A stretch of 64,000 nucleotides of DNA from Diplonema japonicum (taxonomy: Eukaryota; Euglenozoa; Diplonemea; Diplonemida; Diplonemidae). The first letter of the stretch is position 1; each line of letters begins with the position of its first letter. The stretch spans positions 1-64,000 of the forward strand of contig OZ025736.1 of NCBI GenBank assembly GCA_964019335.1, written 5' to 3'. Positions 41,164-51,900 of this stretch are shown here, one piece after another. Made by a program: the position numbers and the translations under genes. Under the pieces are notes generated by a model. It had not been told where the DNA came from. It made no database searches and saw only the letters and a program-made list of their open reading frames with translations.

Positions 41164-42462
41164 TTAACCCTCCGGGATTTCCACGTGCAGCAACGGGGCC
41201 GTCCCTTTCACGCCGCACCTCAACGATGGAAATGGTGGGTCCAGCGTTGTGGACCCCACGCCGGTTGACACAAAGCACCGTGCGGGACCGTTGCTCCACA
41301 ACCCTTGGGTGGGGACTTGTTGCTGACGCAATTTGTTAAGGATAGGTGAATAGGGCAAGGTGGGGAAATTAAAGAGACCTCCAAGATACGTACCGCAAAG
41401 GGCGATGTGGTACGGCAGGCAGTGGAGGGACGAAGCGATGATGGGGTCGGGCGACAACAACACGCTGAGACAGTTCTTTTGCTTTTTCAAATCGCCCACG
41501 GTTTCAGGGGGCGTCCCGTCTGCTCCTACAGCAGCGATAAAGAGATTGGCACCGTTAGGAATGCTATGAAACACGGCAGACTTCGACAGGACTTTGAAAT
41601 TCATTTCATTGAATGCTTGTTGAAGCGCCGCAAAGCCGTGGGGCGGCAACGACTCGTCTTGAGCTGAGAACACCGCGAACACAGGGAGCCCGAGCTCTCT
41701 CACTGTGGAGAATGCGTTTAGAATGCTCTCCTTCACCGTTTTCCCATTGTTTCTTATTGCGAAGTCCGCTGAAACCACACCACCGGTCACGACAACCACA
41801 TCAACACCCTGCGCTCCATTCTCAAATATCTTCGACACGGTGTTTGAATTCCTGCTGCATATCCCCAAATCTGACAGCTGCGCAATGCCGGCGTACCTTG
41901 TCCCGTCCTTTTTCGTCTTTGCGAAGGCACTGGGCTGGATCCGACCGGATTTTCCAAACGCGAATGTGGCCGTCCGGTGGATCATGGACACGACGTAATG
42001 GGTCAGAGTGGTGGGTCGGTGAAGAGGCTGGCTAAAAGCCGCAAAAGTGGCAAACCCGAAACAAAGGAAGGGTATCGCTTTTAGAATAAGCAGCGACGTG
42101 AAGTTAGGTGCGAGGGTTGGGAGCGGTGTGAAAAGCATCCATATTACAGTGAAGGGAGCGAAAGGGAGTGCCAACCAGTTCAACATGCAGAACCAATCTG
42201 TCAGCGGCTTCAGAAGTCTGTTGACAGGGTTAGAAAACCGTGTGTACACCCCGAAGCTGTGCAGCAGAACAGACCCAGCGATCCCGAGCCAACCCCATCG
42301 TGGAAGGACGGGGAACCGAAGAGCCCAACCCCAAAGCACAGAACCGCACAGCACGTTCAACCCCGTCTGTGTTCGAAATAGAGTTGTCAGCCGCGGGGTG
42401 AGGTTCGGGTTCCTCGCAACAATCATTATGAAAATGTTGAGCAGAAACGTTAGAACGATCAT
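41164..42462 (-). CDS. Membrane metallophosphoesterase pseudoenzyme (YkuE/YaeI type)
   Basis: 432 aa. Four or five N-terminal hydrophobic helices (residues 1-145) precede a calcineurin-like phosphoesterase domain (about 190-430). The fold motifs are in order but nearly all metal ligands are lost. LSDLHxG is LSDLG (Asp198 remains, His gone); GDxxD is GGVVS (227-231); GNHD is SAQD (266-269); SHxP is SPDP (337-340); GHTHG is GTYLG (357-361). The closing strands (ARCFVSTGVGSTTL) still match the family. Active relatives hydrolyse phosphoesters at membranes using two metal ions. This protein should not be catalytic and may be a membrane-bound sensor or scaffold. The frame is intact and free of stops, so this is not simply a pseudogene. 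Confidence 0.85.
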   Translation of the reverse strand: MIVLTFLLNIFIMIVARNPNLTPRLTTLFRTQTGLNVLCGSVLWGWALRFPVLPRWGWLGIAGSVLLHSFGVYTRFSNPVNRLLKPLTDWFCMLNWLALPFAPFTVIWMLFTPLPTLAPNFTSLLILKAIPFLCFGFATFAAFSQPLHRPTTLTHYVVSMIHRTATFAFGKSGRIQPSAFAKTKKDGTRYAGIAQLSDLGICSRNSNTVSKIFENGAQGVDVVVVTGGVVSADFAIRNNGKTVKESILNAFSTVRELGLPVFAVFSAQDESLPPHGFAALQQAFNEMNFKVLSKSAVFHSIPNGANLFIAAVGADGTPPETVGDLKKQKNCLSVLLSPDPIIASSLHCLPYHIALCGTYLGGLFNFPTLPYSPILNKLRQQQVPTQGLWSNGPARCFVSTGVGSTTLDPPFPSLRCGVKGTAPLLHVEIPEG

Positions 42463-42660
42463 CTTTTTTATTTATTTTTTCTTTTTTTTAGTAATATTAT
42501 ATCCTCCCCCCACCCTTCTTATTTAGAAAGGGGAGAAGAAGAAATACAAAAAAAGAATAACAAACGAAGACAGAATACTGAACCAAATGAAAAACAAAAA
42601 AAACTACTCCTCTGTCTCGCAACGAAAGGATAAAATAAAATAAAAAAAAGTAAGTTCTTT

Positions 42661-45324
42661 TCACGATGAGTCGCAGGTCTCCAGCGTCTGTTTGTTCGTG
42701 TGTCCAAAGATGACCCCTGCGGGTGTGTCTGGAATCGGACACGCGAAACCATTGTCGCGCAGGTCGATCTTCTGCACCCTTGCGATCCAAGCAGGGAGCA
42801 ACCCTGTCAGGAAGTTGCCCTTGATGGACAAGGTGAGGCTGTAGAGGAGAGGAGTGTGCTGGAGGTTGCTGGGAAGCGTGCCCTCCAACTGGTTGTCGTA
42901 AAGGTACAGAAGCTTCAAGGAAGGAAGACTGTCACCCCAAATCTCCGGGATGGTCGAGTTAAACTGGTTCGACGAGAAGTCAAGTACTTCAAGGGACCTG
43001 TAAACAGACGAAGAAAATGTGGGAAGCTCCCCTTGAAGGGAGTTCCCGGAGACCCTTAAAACCCGCAGCGGATTGGTCTCGATCCTCGCCTTGCGTACCA
43101 GCAAAGGTGCGAGGACCGACGTATCGTTAACCTCGCCCCGTATACTGTTCATTGAAACGTCAACTGTTTCCAAATAACGCAGATCCCATAGATTGTCCGG
43201 GAGGTTCCCTATACTGTTCCTTGACACATCGTACGCAACCACACACTCCGGGAGGGTTGGTCCTGTCCACGTCAGTTTGTTGTCCGAAAAGTCAATTTTT
43301 TTAACGGTGTTCGACAGATCTCGAAAACCCCCCGTCAGGCTGTTTCTCGACAAGTCGATCTCACGCAAATCCGCCAGCCCGGAGAGGTCCGGAACATCTC
43401 CTGATAGATCGTTGTACGGAAGGAGTATTTTGGTGATCTTGCTGTAATCGCAATGCACGCCTTGCCAGTGGTCTTTGCATGGGTCGCCCGTCATCCAGTT
43501 TTCATTTGAGACCCATGAAGCGCCGTTGGTGTTGGTGTATAGATTCTCGAGGATTTGTATGTCGGCGGCGGAGGTTCTGAGAAAGTTTATTTTCTTGACG
43601 GAGATCTCGTCGAATGAGACGGTGGCACCCCGCCGCGCGTCCGACTCGATGATGATCAGAACGTTTTGAACATCGGCAGCAAGTTCCCTTTCCAACACAA
43701 AACTCTCCCATTTCTGGTAAGGAAACGTGAAGGACCGCAGCGTTCTAGACCCTATAAAGCTCTCCTCAATAGTCGATGACGTTGCGGACGTGTGCGATAT
43801 GGTAGCTTCACCAGTAACATCCAAAGATGTGGACCTCCAGGATATCCGAATGGTCGCATCTGTATCAGACGCAACAAAGTTCGGATCGGCTGCATTAACT
43901 TGATGGTAAAACCTTGCTGCGAATCGGTAGAGCCCAGCCCCGCTTGTTGTGAGGGATACCTGTTGGTGGAGGCGCGAGAAGTGTCCAGGGGTTGGTGTGA
44001 AATATGTCAGCCCCCACCCCGATGCGGGGTTGTCGTGGGCTATTTCCCAACCCCCGCAGCATGTTCCGCTGGTGAATGGATCCGAAGCGGATTCGTTGGA
44101 CCACCCGTCCAATCCGAACTCGGACCCTTCGTTCACCACCATCTCCGATCCGACCTCTAAGTTGTCCAGATACGGTTCCTTCACGTAAAACCTGTACAAC
44201 GTATCGTCAGGGATACCAGTTACGTTCGCGGGGCTCTCTTCAAGTTCTGTTCCCAACGGGTCATCGACGTCTCGCTTCAATGGAATTGGAGAGCTTTTGT
44301 ACATAATTCGGATCCGGCCCAACCTCCCGGCGTAGATTGGGGTGAAGGAAATGATTAATATCGGTCCGGTGTCGCCCCAGTCTTTTATCAATGTTGGAAA
44401 CGGGCAGATCATGTCCCCCCGACCGTCTTGAAGATGCGTGATGGCGAACTGCGCCACATCAGCATCGGTGAAATTCGTAGGGTGATCCTGAAAAACAAGC
44501 CGGCATGTTGAGGGAACCCCGGCGACGATTTCACCGCAGCTCCAGCTGGGGAAGACGTCTGTGAAATTGAAAGTATCCGGGTACACAGTTAGCTGGTATC
44601 TGTCTATAGCTTCATACACAGTCCCACTCTCGGAATCGTCAACGGGAATAACCGTCCAGTGCTGTTCTGAATCCACCGACAAACACACGTAGGAAACTCC
44701 GGATTCAACATTTTCAAATCGGATGGATTCGTCTCCGGTTGACCATTGTGTTGGGTTGCCCCCTGCGACAGGATCCGATGGTAGAGGAGATGACCTACAA
44801 CCTGATTTTGATTTCGTCAACATCATCGAGGTTGCGGTTGTGAAGGCCTGTCCGTGAAGCGTGATGTATAATGGTCCCGACCATGCAGCTGAAACAGGTA
44901 GAATCGGTCTTATCGTGTATGAAGGTTGAAAGGAAAACACGTAAAATCCTTCGACACCACCCGCTGTGTCCAGGATATTCCAGTTCGCATCGGTTGAACG
45001 GTATAATATGCACACGTATCTGACGGTGTTGCCCCAGGTTGTCGATGTTGTTGAGGAAATGTCGATGACCCATTCTTCTTTGTCATGGATCGTCCATTTT
45101 GAGAGCGTGCCGGTTGGGGTGCTCGCGGCTAGGGTTGTGTTGCACTGGCTGGGGCCATTTTCCATGACGACTGCTTGGGAAAAACTTTCCTCGAAGTTTT
45201 GTCCTACTACCGTGACACCAAACCTCTTCCCGGACACGGCCTCGCCTTGTATTTTATATTGAACATTGGGCACTGTCCCTGACACGATCGTGATTGCTAG
45301 TAAGAATATTATCTTCGTTAGCAT
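42661..45324 (-). CDS. Secreted protein with C-terminal leucine-rich repeats
   Basis: 887 aa. A signal peptide (MLTKIIFLLAITIVSG) precedes a large extracellular region of beta-rich modules (residues about 20-580). One of these, around 400-580, resembles a galactose-binding-type jelly roll (GTCCGGWEIAHDNP ... FDEISVKKI). Then comes a plant-type LRR N-cap (WVSNENWMTGDPCKDHWQGVHCD) and about nine LRRs (LSGDVPDLSGLADLREIDLSRN ...), ending with a Cys-containing cap. No transmembrane helix or GPI signal is visible at the C-terminus, so it is probably secreted or matrix-bound. The ligand is unknown. An A-run touches the ATG. A family with GP63- or PSA-like LRRs is known in kinetoplastids; direct relation is not claimed. 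Confidence 0.8.
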   Translation of the reverse strand: MLTKIIFLLAITIVSGTVPNVQYKIQGEAVSGKRFGVTVVGQNFEESFSQAVVMENGPSQCNTTLAASTPTGTLSKWTIHDKEEWVIDISSTTSTTWGNTVRYVCILYRSTDANWNILDTAGGVEGFYVFSFQPSYTIRPILPVSAAWSGPLYITLHGQAFTTATSMMLTKSKSGCRSSPLPSDPVAGGNPTQWSTGDESIRFENVESGVSYVCLSVDSEQHWTVIPVDDSESGTVYEAIDRYQLTVYPDTFNFTDVFPSWSCGEIVAGVPSTCRLVFQDHPTNFTDADVAQFAITHLQDGRGDMICPFPTLIKDWGDTGPILIISFTPIYAGRLGRIRIMYKSSPIPLKRDVDDPLGTELEESPANVTGIPDDTLYRFYVKEPYLDNLEVGSEMVVNEGSEFGLDGWSNESASDPFTSGTCCGGWEIAHDNPASGWGLTYFTPTPGHFSRLHQQVSLTTSGAGLYRFAARFYHQVNAADPNFVASDTDATIRISWRSTSLDVTGEATISHTSATSSTIEESFIGSRTLRSFTFPYQKWESFVLERELAADVQNVLIIIESDARRGATVSFDEISVKKINFLRTSAADIQILENLYTNTNGASWVSNENWMTGDPCKDHWQGVHCDYSKITKILLPYNDLSGDVPDLSGLADLREIDLSRNSLTGGFRDLSNTVKKIDFSDNKLTWTGPTLPECVVAYDVSRNSIGNLPDNLWDLRYLETVDVSMNSIRGEVNDTSVLAPLLVRKARIETNPLRVLRVSGNSLQGELPTFSSSVYRSLEVLDFSSNQFNSTIPEIWGDSLPSLKLLYLYDNQLEGTLPSNLQHTPLLYSLTLSIKGNFLTGLLPAWIARVQKIDLRDNGFACPIPDTPAGVIFGHTNKQTLETCDSS

Positions 45325-46402
45325 TTTTTTTTATATTTTTTTTATTTGTATCCCCGTGTCGACCTTGCCCAGTATAATAGAGAAAAAAAGCACAAGAAGT
45401 CAAAAAATAAAAACAAAACATAAAAAGCCCCCTCCCTCCCCCCGTGCGCCCTTCTCCTTTTTTTTTTTCTTCTTTGTTCCACGTTCTCTTATCTCGGCTC
45501 AACTATTTTTTTTTTCTTTTTATACATTAAAGGGTGCGGGGGGAGTTTTTTTTTTTGTCACCCTACTTTCTCACTTCCCGTTTATCCATTCTTTTTTTTT
45601 TGACACAATTTCAACAGCAAATACACAGCGGAAAAAAAAAAACGTGTTTTTTTTCCCCCCAAAGCGAAACGGGGGGAGGGGGGTGGAGATTCACTAATTC
45701 ACATATGATAGAAAGAGGAGATTTTGCGCTCAGCGGCCGAGCTGTGCTTAGTCTCCGTTCTGGGGGCTCTGGCGGGTTCTATTGCGGTGGACCCCTTGCC
45801 TTCTGCTGCGAAAGCAAAGGGATCATATCTAAGACCTTGGTCCCGGTATCCCCCAAAACAAAGAAAATGTGGAAACAAGTTAGCAGAGAGAATAATAAGA
45901 AGCACACAAAAAGGGGTCAAGACAGAATGAGATCAGTATTCAAAAAAAAGGGGGGGGGGGAATGGTGCTTGTTTTAATAATTTTATTGAGCATTTCTGGT
46001 TGAGAACAAAAAAAAAAAACAAACTACCGCCCTTAAAAAAGAAAGAGAAAAAAAGAAAAAAAAAACAGTGATGGTGAGCCAATCAAACGATGTTGCTGAG
46101 GAATCTTCGTTTTCAGTCCTTTTCAGCAATAAATCCCACTCCCCCGAGGAGATAGACTGACCCATGCAACGATATCTAGTTCTTGCATAGCTGTTGCCAA
46201 GTAGCTTTCCCCCTTTTCATCGGAAAAGCAAAGAGTCTGCACATAGCATTCTTTTTTTTTTTTTTTTTGTGTGCACACGGTACAAACCCAGATAATCCCC
46301 CCTCCCCCTCCATCATGTTATCTTTTGATGCTATAAAAAATCGGAATCGTAATAAGACCATTGCCCCCCCCCCCCTTTTTTTGTTATGTATAAAATATAT
46401 TT
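45325..46402. other. Intergenic: homopolymers plus one unique island
   Basis: The island at about 45700-45905 has ordinary base composition but no convincing ORF on either strand and could hold a non-coding RNA; I see no diagnostic motif. CACTCCCCCGAGG followed by ATAGACT at about 46136-46159 recurs at 57891. The rest is A/T/C runs. Confidence 0.55.
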
Positions 46403-48226
46403 TTAATGTTTTCCAAACTGAGCAACATGTGGCCGTGTGCAAGGGTGGGTATGGTCATTATACAAATGATGAGATTTGTTGGGAAGCAGCTCCCCTTCGC
46501 AGAACGCGGGGTCCGAGGGAATGTGGTACAGGTCAGCCGCAGAGGCAACGGCAACGCTCTCGAAATAATAGAAATCAGAGAATCTCAACGACATAGCAGC
46601 CAGCGTAGTCCGGGTGATACTATCGGGGACCACCGTTTTCAAGAAATACAGCGCGTCATCCAACTGCCTTGAAACAGTGGTGTACCGAGGCGTGCGAAGC
46701 CACGAAAGAGAACCGACTTCAAAAGCAGTGTTCGCTCCGCATATTTTATGCTCTCCTTTTGTTCCAAGAAACGCTTTCATCGCCGCGGCATCGCTGTCCT
46801 TCCTGAACTCCCTCAGAACAGAGAGAATCTGCGACACACCATTATGGCTGACAACACTCGCCATCGAGAATCCAAAAGATTTTCCTTCTACCGCGAGAAG
46901 CCTTAACGGATTGTAAGGGAGATCACACATCAACATAGAGGCCTCGTCCAATCTCCAGTAGAAATCGTACGCAAGAAGTGCAGGGTGGTTGTGCATGTTG
47001 AGTAACATGAACCGGTTTAAAAGACGTTCCTCTATCATTCCAGCAGTCATGTCCTCTAGCAAACTTCTCTCTGCGCTGGTATTCTTATGGTTCCATAGTG
47101 TCGGAGACACTGTGACAAATGACACCGTTGTGCGTGCAGCTGCTTTAACCGATGCTACAAAATCAGGTGAAATTTTTTGGTTCGGCGGGATGAAAATAAC
47201 GTACGGGAGGTTACTGAACTTATTCGCCCGAGCCTCGAAGGATATTACAGAGCGAAGTACCATGTGTGGCTGATCGAGAAGGGTTGTCATCACAACAACA
47301 CCGCTTTCATTGTGTCTTGAGGATGAGTTGAATTTTGAAACAAGCTCGGATTTTGTCGGGAACAATGGTTTTTCCAGCGAAGCGCCTTCAATACGCTGAC
47401 ACACCTCCATGCATGTAAAGGTTCGCGGGGTTAAACCACCGCATCCTTTTCCGTAAAAACGGCCGTTTGTACAAACGCAGAAACCAGAACTGGTCATTGG
47501 AACCCGGGTTTGACAGATTTTACCCCATCTCGACATCACCGATCCATAAGGAGAACAAAGAGTTGTCGGGACCCATCTGCATGATGAGAATGGTATTAAC
47601 GTTTCGTCGATTCTCGCTTTGTTCAGCTCATAGAATATCTCGCGAGCGTTGGAGTGCTCGTCTCGTACCGTCATCGCTTCTGTCTCGACTGCAATCATAT
47701 CTGAAAGTCGTTCCGCAGCATTTTCATATACTTCTCGAGTTGCTTCCGTCAGCCATGATATTCCGGATCCCCATGTTGCTGGGATGTTGTTTGTGGTGAG
47801 CCGGGGTAGTCTTGGGTTTGATGTGTCGTCGGTTCTTCGCAGTGCTATAAGCGTGCATGTGGTTAAGATGATTAGTGCGGTGAAGAGTTTAATCGATTTT
47901 GATGCGAGGCTTGAGGTGCAGGCGAGTGGTTTTGAGGGTGTCGAGACGTCGTCGTTGAGGTGGCACATGTTTTGCGGTTTCAACGCGAAGGCTTGGTCGC
48001 TCCGTCTCGACGTCAGCACCACCATCACCTGCGGGTTGTCGTCCGCACCCGTTCTGTACCCTATTACCCTCCCGGAGCACCCGTTTAGAAAACGAAACTC
48101 GTCCCTCTTCAACCCGAACAGCATGATTTTATCACCGATTCGATACCCCAACTCCCTCAATCCCTCAACCGCGTCTGGTCCTTCCACAGACGCCCGTTCC
48201 ACCGGTGGATCCTGCCGTAAATGCAT
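46403..48226 (-). CDS. GT15-type mannosyltransferase with SH3-like cytosolic domain
   Basis: 607 aa. Residues 28-92 form a small beta-rich module (IGDKIMLFGL ... GRVIGYRT ... FALKPQNM), SH3-like in pattern and on the cytosolic side. One TM helix follows (about 110-129), making this a type II Golgi protein. A Cys-rich stalk (CVCTNGRFYGKGCGG) precedes the catalytic region. The GT15 (KTR/MNT1 alpha-1,2-mannosyltransferase) landmarks are FYWRLDEASMLMCDLPYNPLR and TAFEVGSLSWLRTPRY, followed by a SDFYYFESVAVASAADLYH segment that parallels the family's WGDAPVHS block. The family acidic metal motif (WRxEPxxxxxCD) is present as WRLDEASMLMCD. GT15 enzymes extend O- and N-linked mannans. A cytosolic SH3-like extension is not usual for the family. 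Confidence 0.75.
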   Translation of the reverse strand: MHLRQDPPVERASVEGPDAVEGLRELGYRIGDKIMLFGLKRDEFRFLNGCSGRVIGYRTGADDNPQVMVVLTSRRSDQAFALKPQNMCHLNDDVSTPSKPLACTSSLASKSIKLFTALIILTTCTLIALRRTDDTSNPRLPRLTTNNIPATWGSGISWLTEATREVYENAAERLSDMIAVETEAMTVRDEHSNAREIFYELNKARIDETLIPFSSCRWVPTTLCSPYGSVMSRWGKICQTRVPMTSSGFCVCTNGRFYGKGCGGLTPRTFTCMEVCQRIEGASLEKPLFPTKSELVSKFNSSSRHNESGVVVMTTLLDQPHMVLRSVISFEARANKFSNLPYVIFIPPNQKISPDFVASVKAAARTTVSFVTVSPTLWNHKNTSAERSLLEDMTAGMIEERLLNRFMLLNMHNHPALLAYDFYWRLDEASMLMCDLPYNPLRLLAVEGKSFGFSMASVVSHNGVSQILSVLREFRKDSDAAAMKAFLGTKGEHKICGANTAFEVGSLSWLRTPRYTTVSRQLDDALYFLKTVVPDSITRTTLAAMSLRFSDFYYFESVAVASAADLYHIPSDPAFCEGELLPNKSHHLYNDHTHPCTRPHVAQFGKH

Positions 48227-48957
48227 TTTTTTTTTTTTTTGCCCTTTCTTTTTTTTTTGATGAGTGGGTATGTGTGCTAAAAAAAAAGGGGGGAGAGGGG
48301 AGAATACATTAATACATAAATTCTAATTAGGAAAGGAAAGAAAAAAAAAAAGTATGAGTTAAAGGAGGCCGGTGTTGGCGGCGCCCTGCACAAGAACTGT
48401 CTACTTGATTACAGGGGGCGCGCCGCGGCCGAGTTGTAGCTTCTTCTGCGTTCCGCGTCGTGTCCTTAGGTGTACAGCTCAACCCCAGCCGGTGCGTCCC
48501 GGGTAACCAAGATTCTGCGCTCGTGCAGTTTGCTGCCTGTTCGTCACCCTGAGCATCTGCATTATGTTCTTCCACTTGGGCGCTACCGGTGATGACCGAC
48601 GAGGAGGTCAACAGCGAACAACACATCTGATCTTTTTCTTATATTTTCATGTTATCCTGAAAAAAGAAAAAAAAGAGGTGAGAAATGGGAGGGTGAATGG
48701 GGGACATGGACTTTCCCCCCACGATTTTTTTCTTTTTTTTTTTTTTTGGATTCATCTTGCCATAACACGTAACGGAAGGAGTGGGGTGAGAACTACAATA
48801 TAAAAGAAAAGAGAGGAAAAACAAAAAAAAAGATGACACACGAAAAAAAAAAAAAGAAAAAAATCTACTCTTTTCTTTCTTTTCTTTCTATAGCCCGACT
48901 AAAGATTTCTATCCCGCTCTAAGGGGGGGGAAAAGGGGGGGGAGAGGGGAGGGTGTT
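48227..48957. other. Intergenic with SINE-like copy
   Basis: Apart from the repeat at 48353-48657 it holds A, T and G runs (48921-48941) and no gene. Confidence 0.7.
48353..48657 (-). repeat. SINE-like repeat, copy A (305 bp)
   Basis: It is nearly identical to 57480-57792, differing mainly by an 8-bp deletion around CCTTAGGTGTACAG. Both begin TATGAGTTAAAGG and end TTCATGTTATCC as printed. An older partial copy lies at 4970-5080. There is no convincing coding sequence, although the same frame is conserved over part of it. High identity suggests recent spread. I cannot place firm pol III A/B boxes, so the SINE label is inferred from size, sharp ends and copy number. Confidence 0.7.
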
Positions 48958-51900
48958 CTATCGCTGTGCACTACTTCTAAACCGCGGGGGGCTGTGTTTT
49001 TTTTCTCTCCCCCCTCCTTTCTCATAACATACCTTGGTGAAGCAGTTCTCCCCGACGAGGCAACCACAATGCGCGGGCCCCTGTCCTTTTTCTCAGTATC
49101 CGTAAGGGCATGCATTTGGTTCGTCTATATTTTTTTTTTAACCCCTAAACGCCCGGAGCCTATCTACGGTACCCCCCCATTTTCGTTGTTGCTTTGAATA
49201 CTCAAAAAAAGGGCAGCATGCAACCATAGGAAGGTGCAAGGAAAGGGTAAACGGTACTAAAATTTTCAATTCCAGGTGCCAGATTCAGATGAGAACACTT
49301 AACTATGTGTGTAAGAGGGGGGTTGAGGGGGTACTTTTTATGTCCGATTTTGGGGGGTCTTGTCGTGAGGGGTCCGTGGAGTTATGGCTGGGCTAAATAG
49401 GGCAGCATTCAGCCCTATTTGGTGCCCTGAACTCTAGGATTGAGGTCAGTCTGGAGACTTTTTGGGGCTGTGGGATGAAAAAAGCAACTTGCGAGTTTTT
49501 TTTCCAGCTGGGGTAGCATGCAAGGGTAAAAAACACGTTTTGCATAAGGGGGTTTTACAACAGGGGCACCACGTTTGCACCTTCTTCCCGTACCCAGGAA
49601 CAGCATAGAGCACCGTCCTCACCTTCGTTCCGTTCATCATGGTCTCGGAGGTGTGATTTAGGGTCAAATCGAGACGTTTTGGGTATTTCTGAGTGAGGGA
49701 ATCCTCATTGCTAGCGTGTTTGCGCTTGGGGGTCGGTGACGGTGTTGTCGGGGGGTGTGTGCTATCGGTTTTTGGGGCATGGGTGAGAAGCTTGCCAACA
49801 AGTTCTTCTTTGAAGCTCGGGAAGCCATAATTTTTGCCACATTCCCTGCTCTTCTTCCAGATTATGGAGGGGTTGGCAACACAGCTTTCCAGGACCCAAT
49901 AAAAAACGACCATGGTCCACTTCCGGGTTTTCATATGCCGAACTCCAGTCCCCTGGAGCTGGTCTTGCAGGTCAGGGGTCGACAGCAAACCCTTAGGAGT
50001 CGACAGTACGCATGACTAGGTCCTGTGTTGTGGACTTCTTGCTGAAAATGTTGAAATTCGCCAGGTAACAGTTTTATGAGTCGCATGTAGCGATTACCTT
50101 GATGCCCACCGAGTTGCTTTTTCGTGGTGCCATGACTTTTATTGTTGTCGGGATAACACTGTCGTCAACAGACAACCACTTGCCAGGGGTCCGCACAGTC
50201 CTACACCGGTTGACAATGATGTCAAGAAACCTGCGCATGAGGTGCAGTTTCAGGCCTTCCAAATGCTTTCCAGGTTGTCAAAGGTGAGGTAGCGCTGTAT
50301 GTCAACGAATCGGTTTGCTCATTTTCTCAAAAGCCGGGATGGTTAAATTAGAATTTGTTGTCCAGTAGCTCTTCATGTTCGGTGCCGAGCGTAAACCCAT
50401 TAACAGGACCAACCCAAGCCAAATTTTGTACTCTGGGATGGAAAGATTCAGATTCCGCTGTTTTTTTGAACCGAAACGACCGTTCGTGGAAGAAACTATG
50501 AGCTCAAGTACCGCGTGTGTAAAAAAAAAGATTAAAAACACCCTCCTCATTGGCCGCTTCACCTAGAGGTGTCCTAAGCCCACCTTTTTACGGAAATGAT
50601 ATGTTTCGGGCCTTTGGGAGTATTTCTCCCACCCAAGCATCGTTTCCGGCCCCCCTTTGACCGCCTCATCGTCTTTTTCTTCTTTTTCTGACCAGTCGGG
50701 GGAGACTCACGTTTTCGCTGCTATTTTGACCATCTGATTTCATTTTAAGCCAACCCTGCCGGTTTCAATTAAAACAAAACTTTTAACGCAAAATGTAGTT
50801 CCAAGACAAAATAAACCGCGCAACAATGCCATATTTTGGTCCAGGGGCCGTGTTCAAAAAAAAGTACTTAGCGAAAAAGCAAATTTTGAAATAAGGACAA
50901 AAACGTCCGCGCGGGCGTTTAGGGGTTAAAAAAAAAAAGTTTCCCCTCCAAAAAAAAAAAAAAAAAAAAACGATACCTGAGGTTTCTTATAAGCACTCAC
51001 GGTGTAGTTCTTATCAAAGGGGCACTGCGTGATCTCTCTCAATAAAGAGCGTATCAAGGAAAGCGAGTGCACCCAAGTGTGGTACACATCATCCTGAAGG
51101 GGGGAAGAAAAAAAAAAATAGAAGAAGAATGTCTTTAGTTGTCTCTAAAAAATCATTGTGCAAATTGATGAAGCAAATTGTTTTCTACTGCATGGCTGCT
51201 GGGTTTGGTGGATTTCGGTAGCTAAAACGCGCGTTACATAAATGGGAAGAACGGGAGCGCGCGGGGATTAACTTGACCTCCAAGCTAGTTAAAATGACTG
51301 TAGAAAACGGGAAAAAAAAAGCAGCGAAACCGATATCTGACATCAAGTGATAAGGGCAATGATCGGGACGAAATTAAAAAAATTCCCAGCAGAGATAAAA
51401 ACGAAGAATACACCAACGCTAAAGGGTTTAGCGGTCTTAAGTGCCGGTCCTAGGAGAGGACATGTCATGAGGTCGGCAGAACGCGATTTATTTAAAATAA
51501 AGTAAAATTTTCCCCCTTATTATACATACATGCTGATTAAGCAAATCCACCCCGTGCACCCCTTTCGCCGTCAAAAACCATAGTGTGAAGCAGTTCTTTG
51601 CAGACACGGGTTGTTTCCTGTTCGTGGTGCTCGGTGCGTAAATGTAATCCTTGTTGATAAGGTTTGCTTGGAAGCCAGGGGATGCAGCATCAAGCTGTAC
51701 CCCAACAAGGTCGGATAGACAAAGACGTTCCTTAAAAGTATGCGAATGAGCATGGCTCGCCCAGCAGAAGAAAGGAAGCGCACCATGTGTAGGGTCATTG
51801 ATCGACGCGAGCATCTTGATCACACACCACCGTTCGTTCACAGACCCGTCCCGTGTGTACCGTAAGAAATATGCTCCTGACATCATCTTCCCCAATGCAT

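Noticed and set aside
45699-45930. Overlapping small ORFs on both strands in a unique island
   Set aside because: Neither starts with ATG in a convincing context; composition and length do not support a protein.
48327-48626. 99-codon frame over SINE-like copy A (and 57528-57761 over copy B)
   Set aside because: The copies differ by an 8-bp indel that shifts the frame, so no protein is conserved across them.
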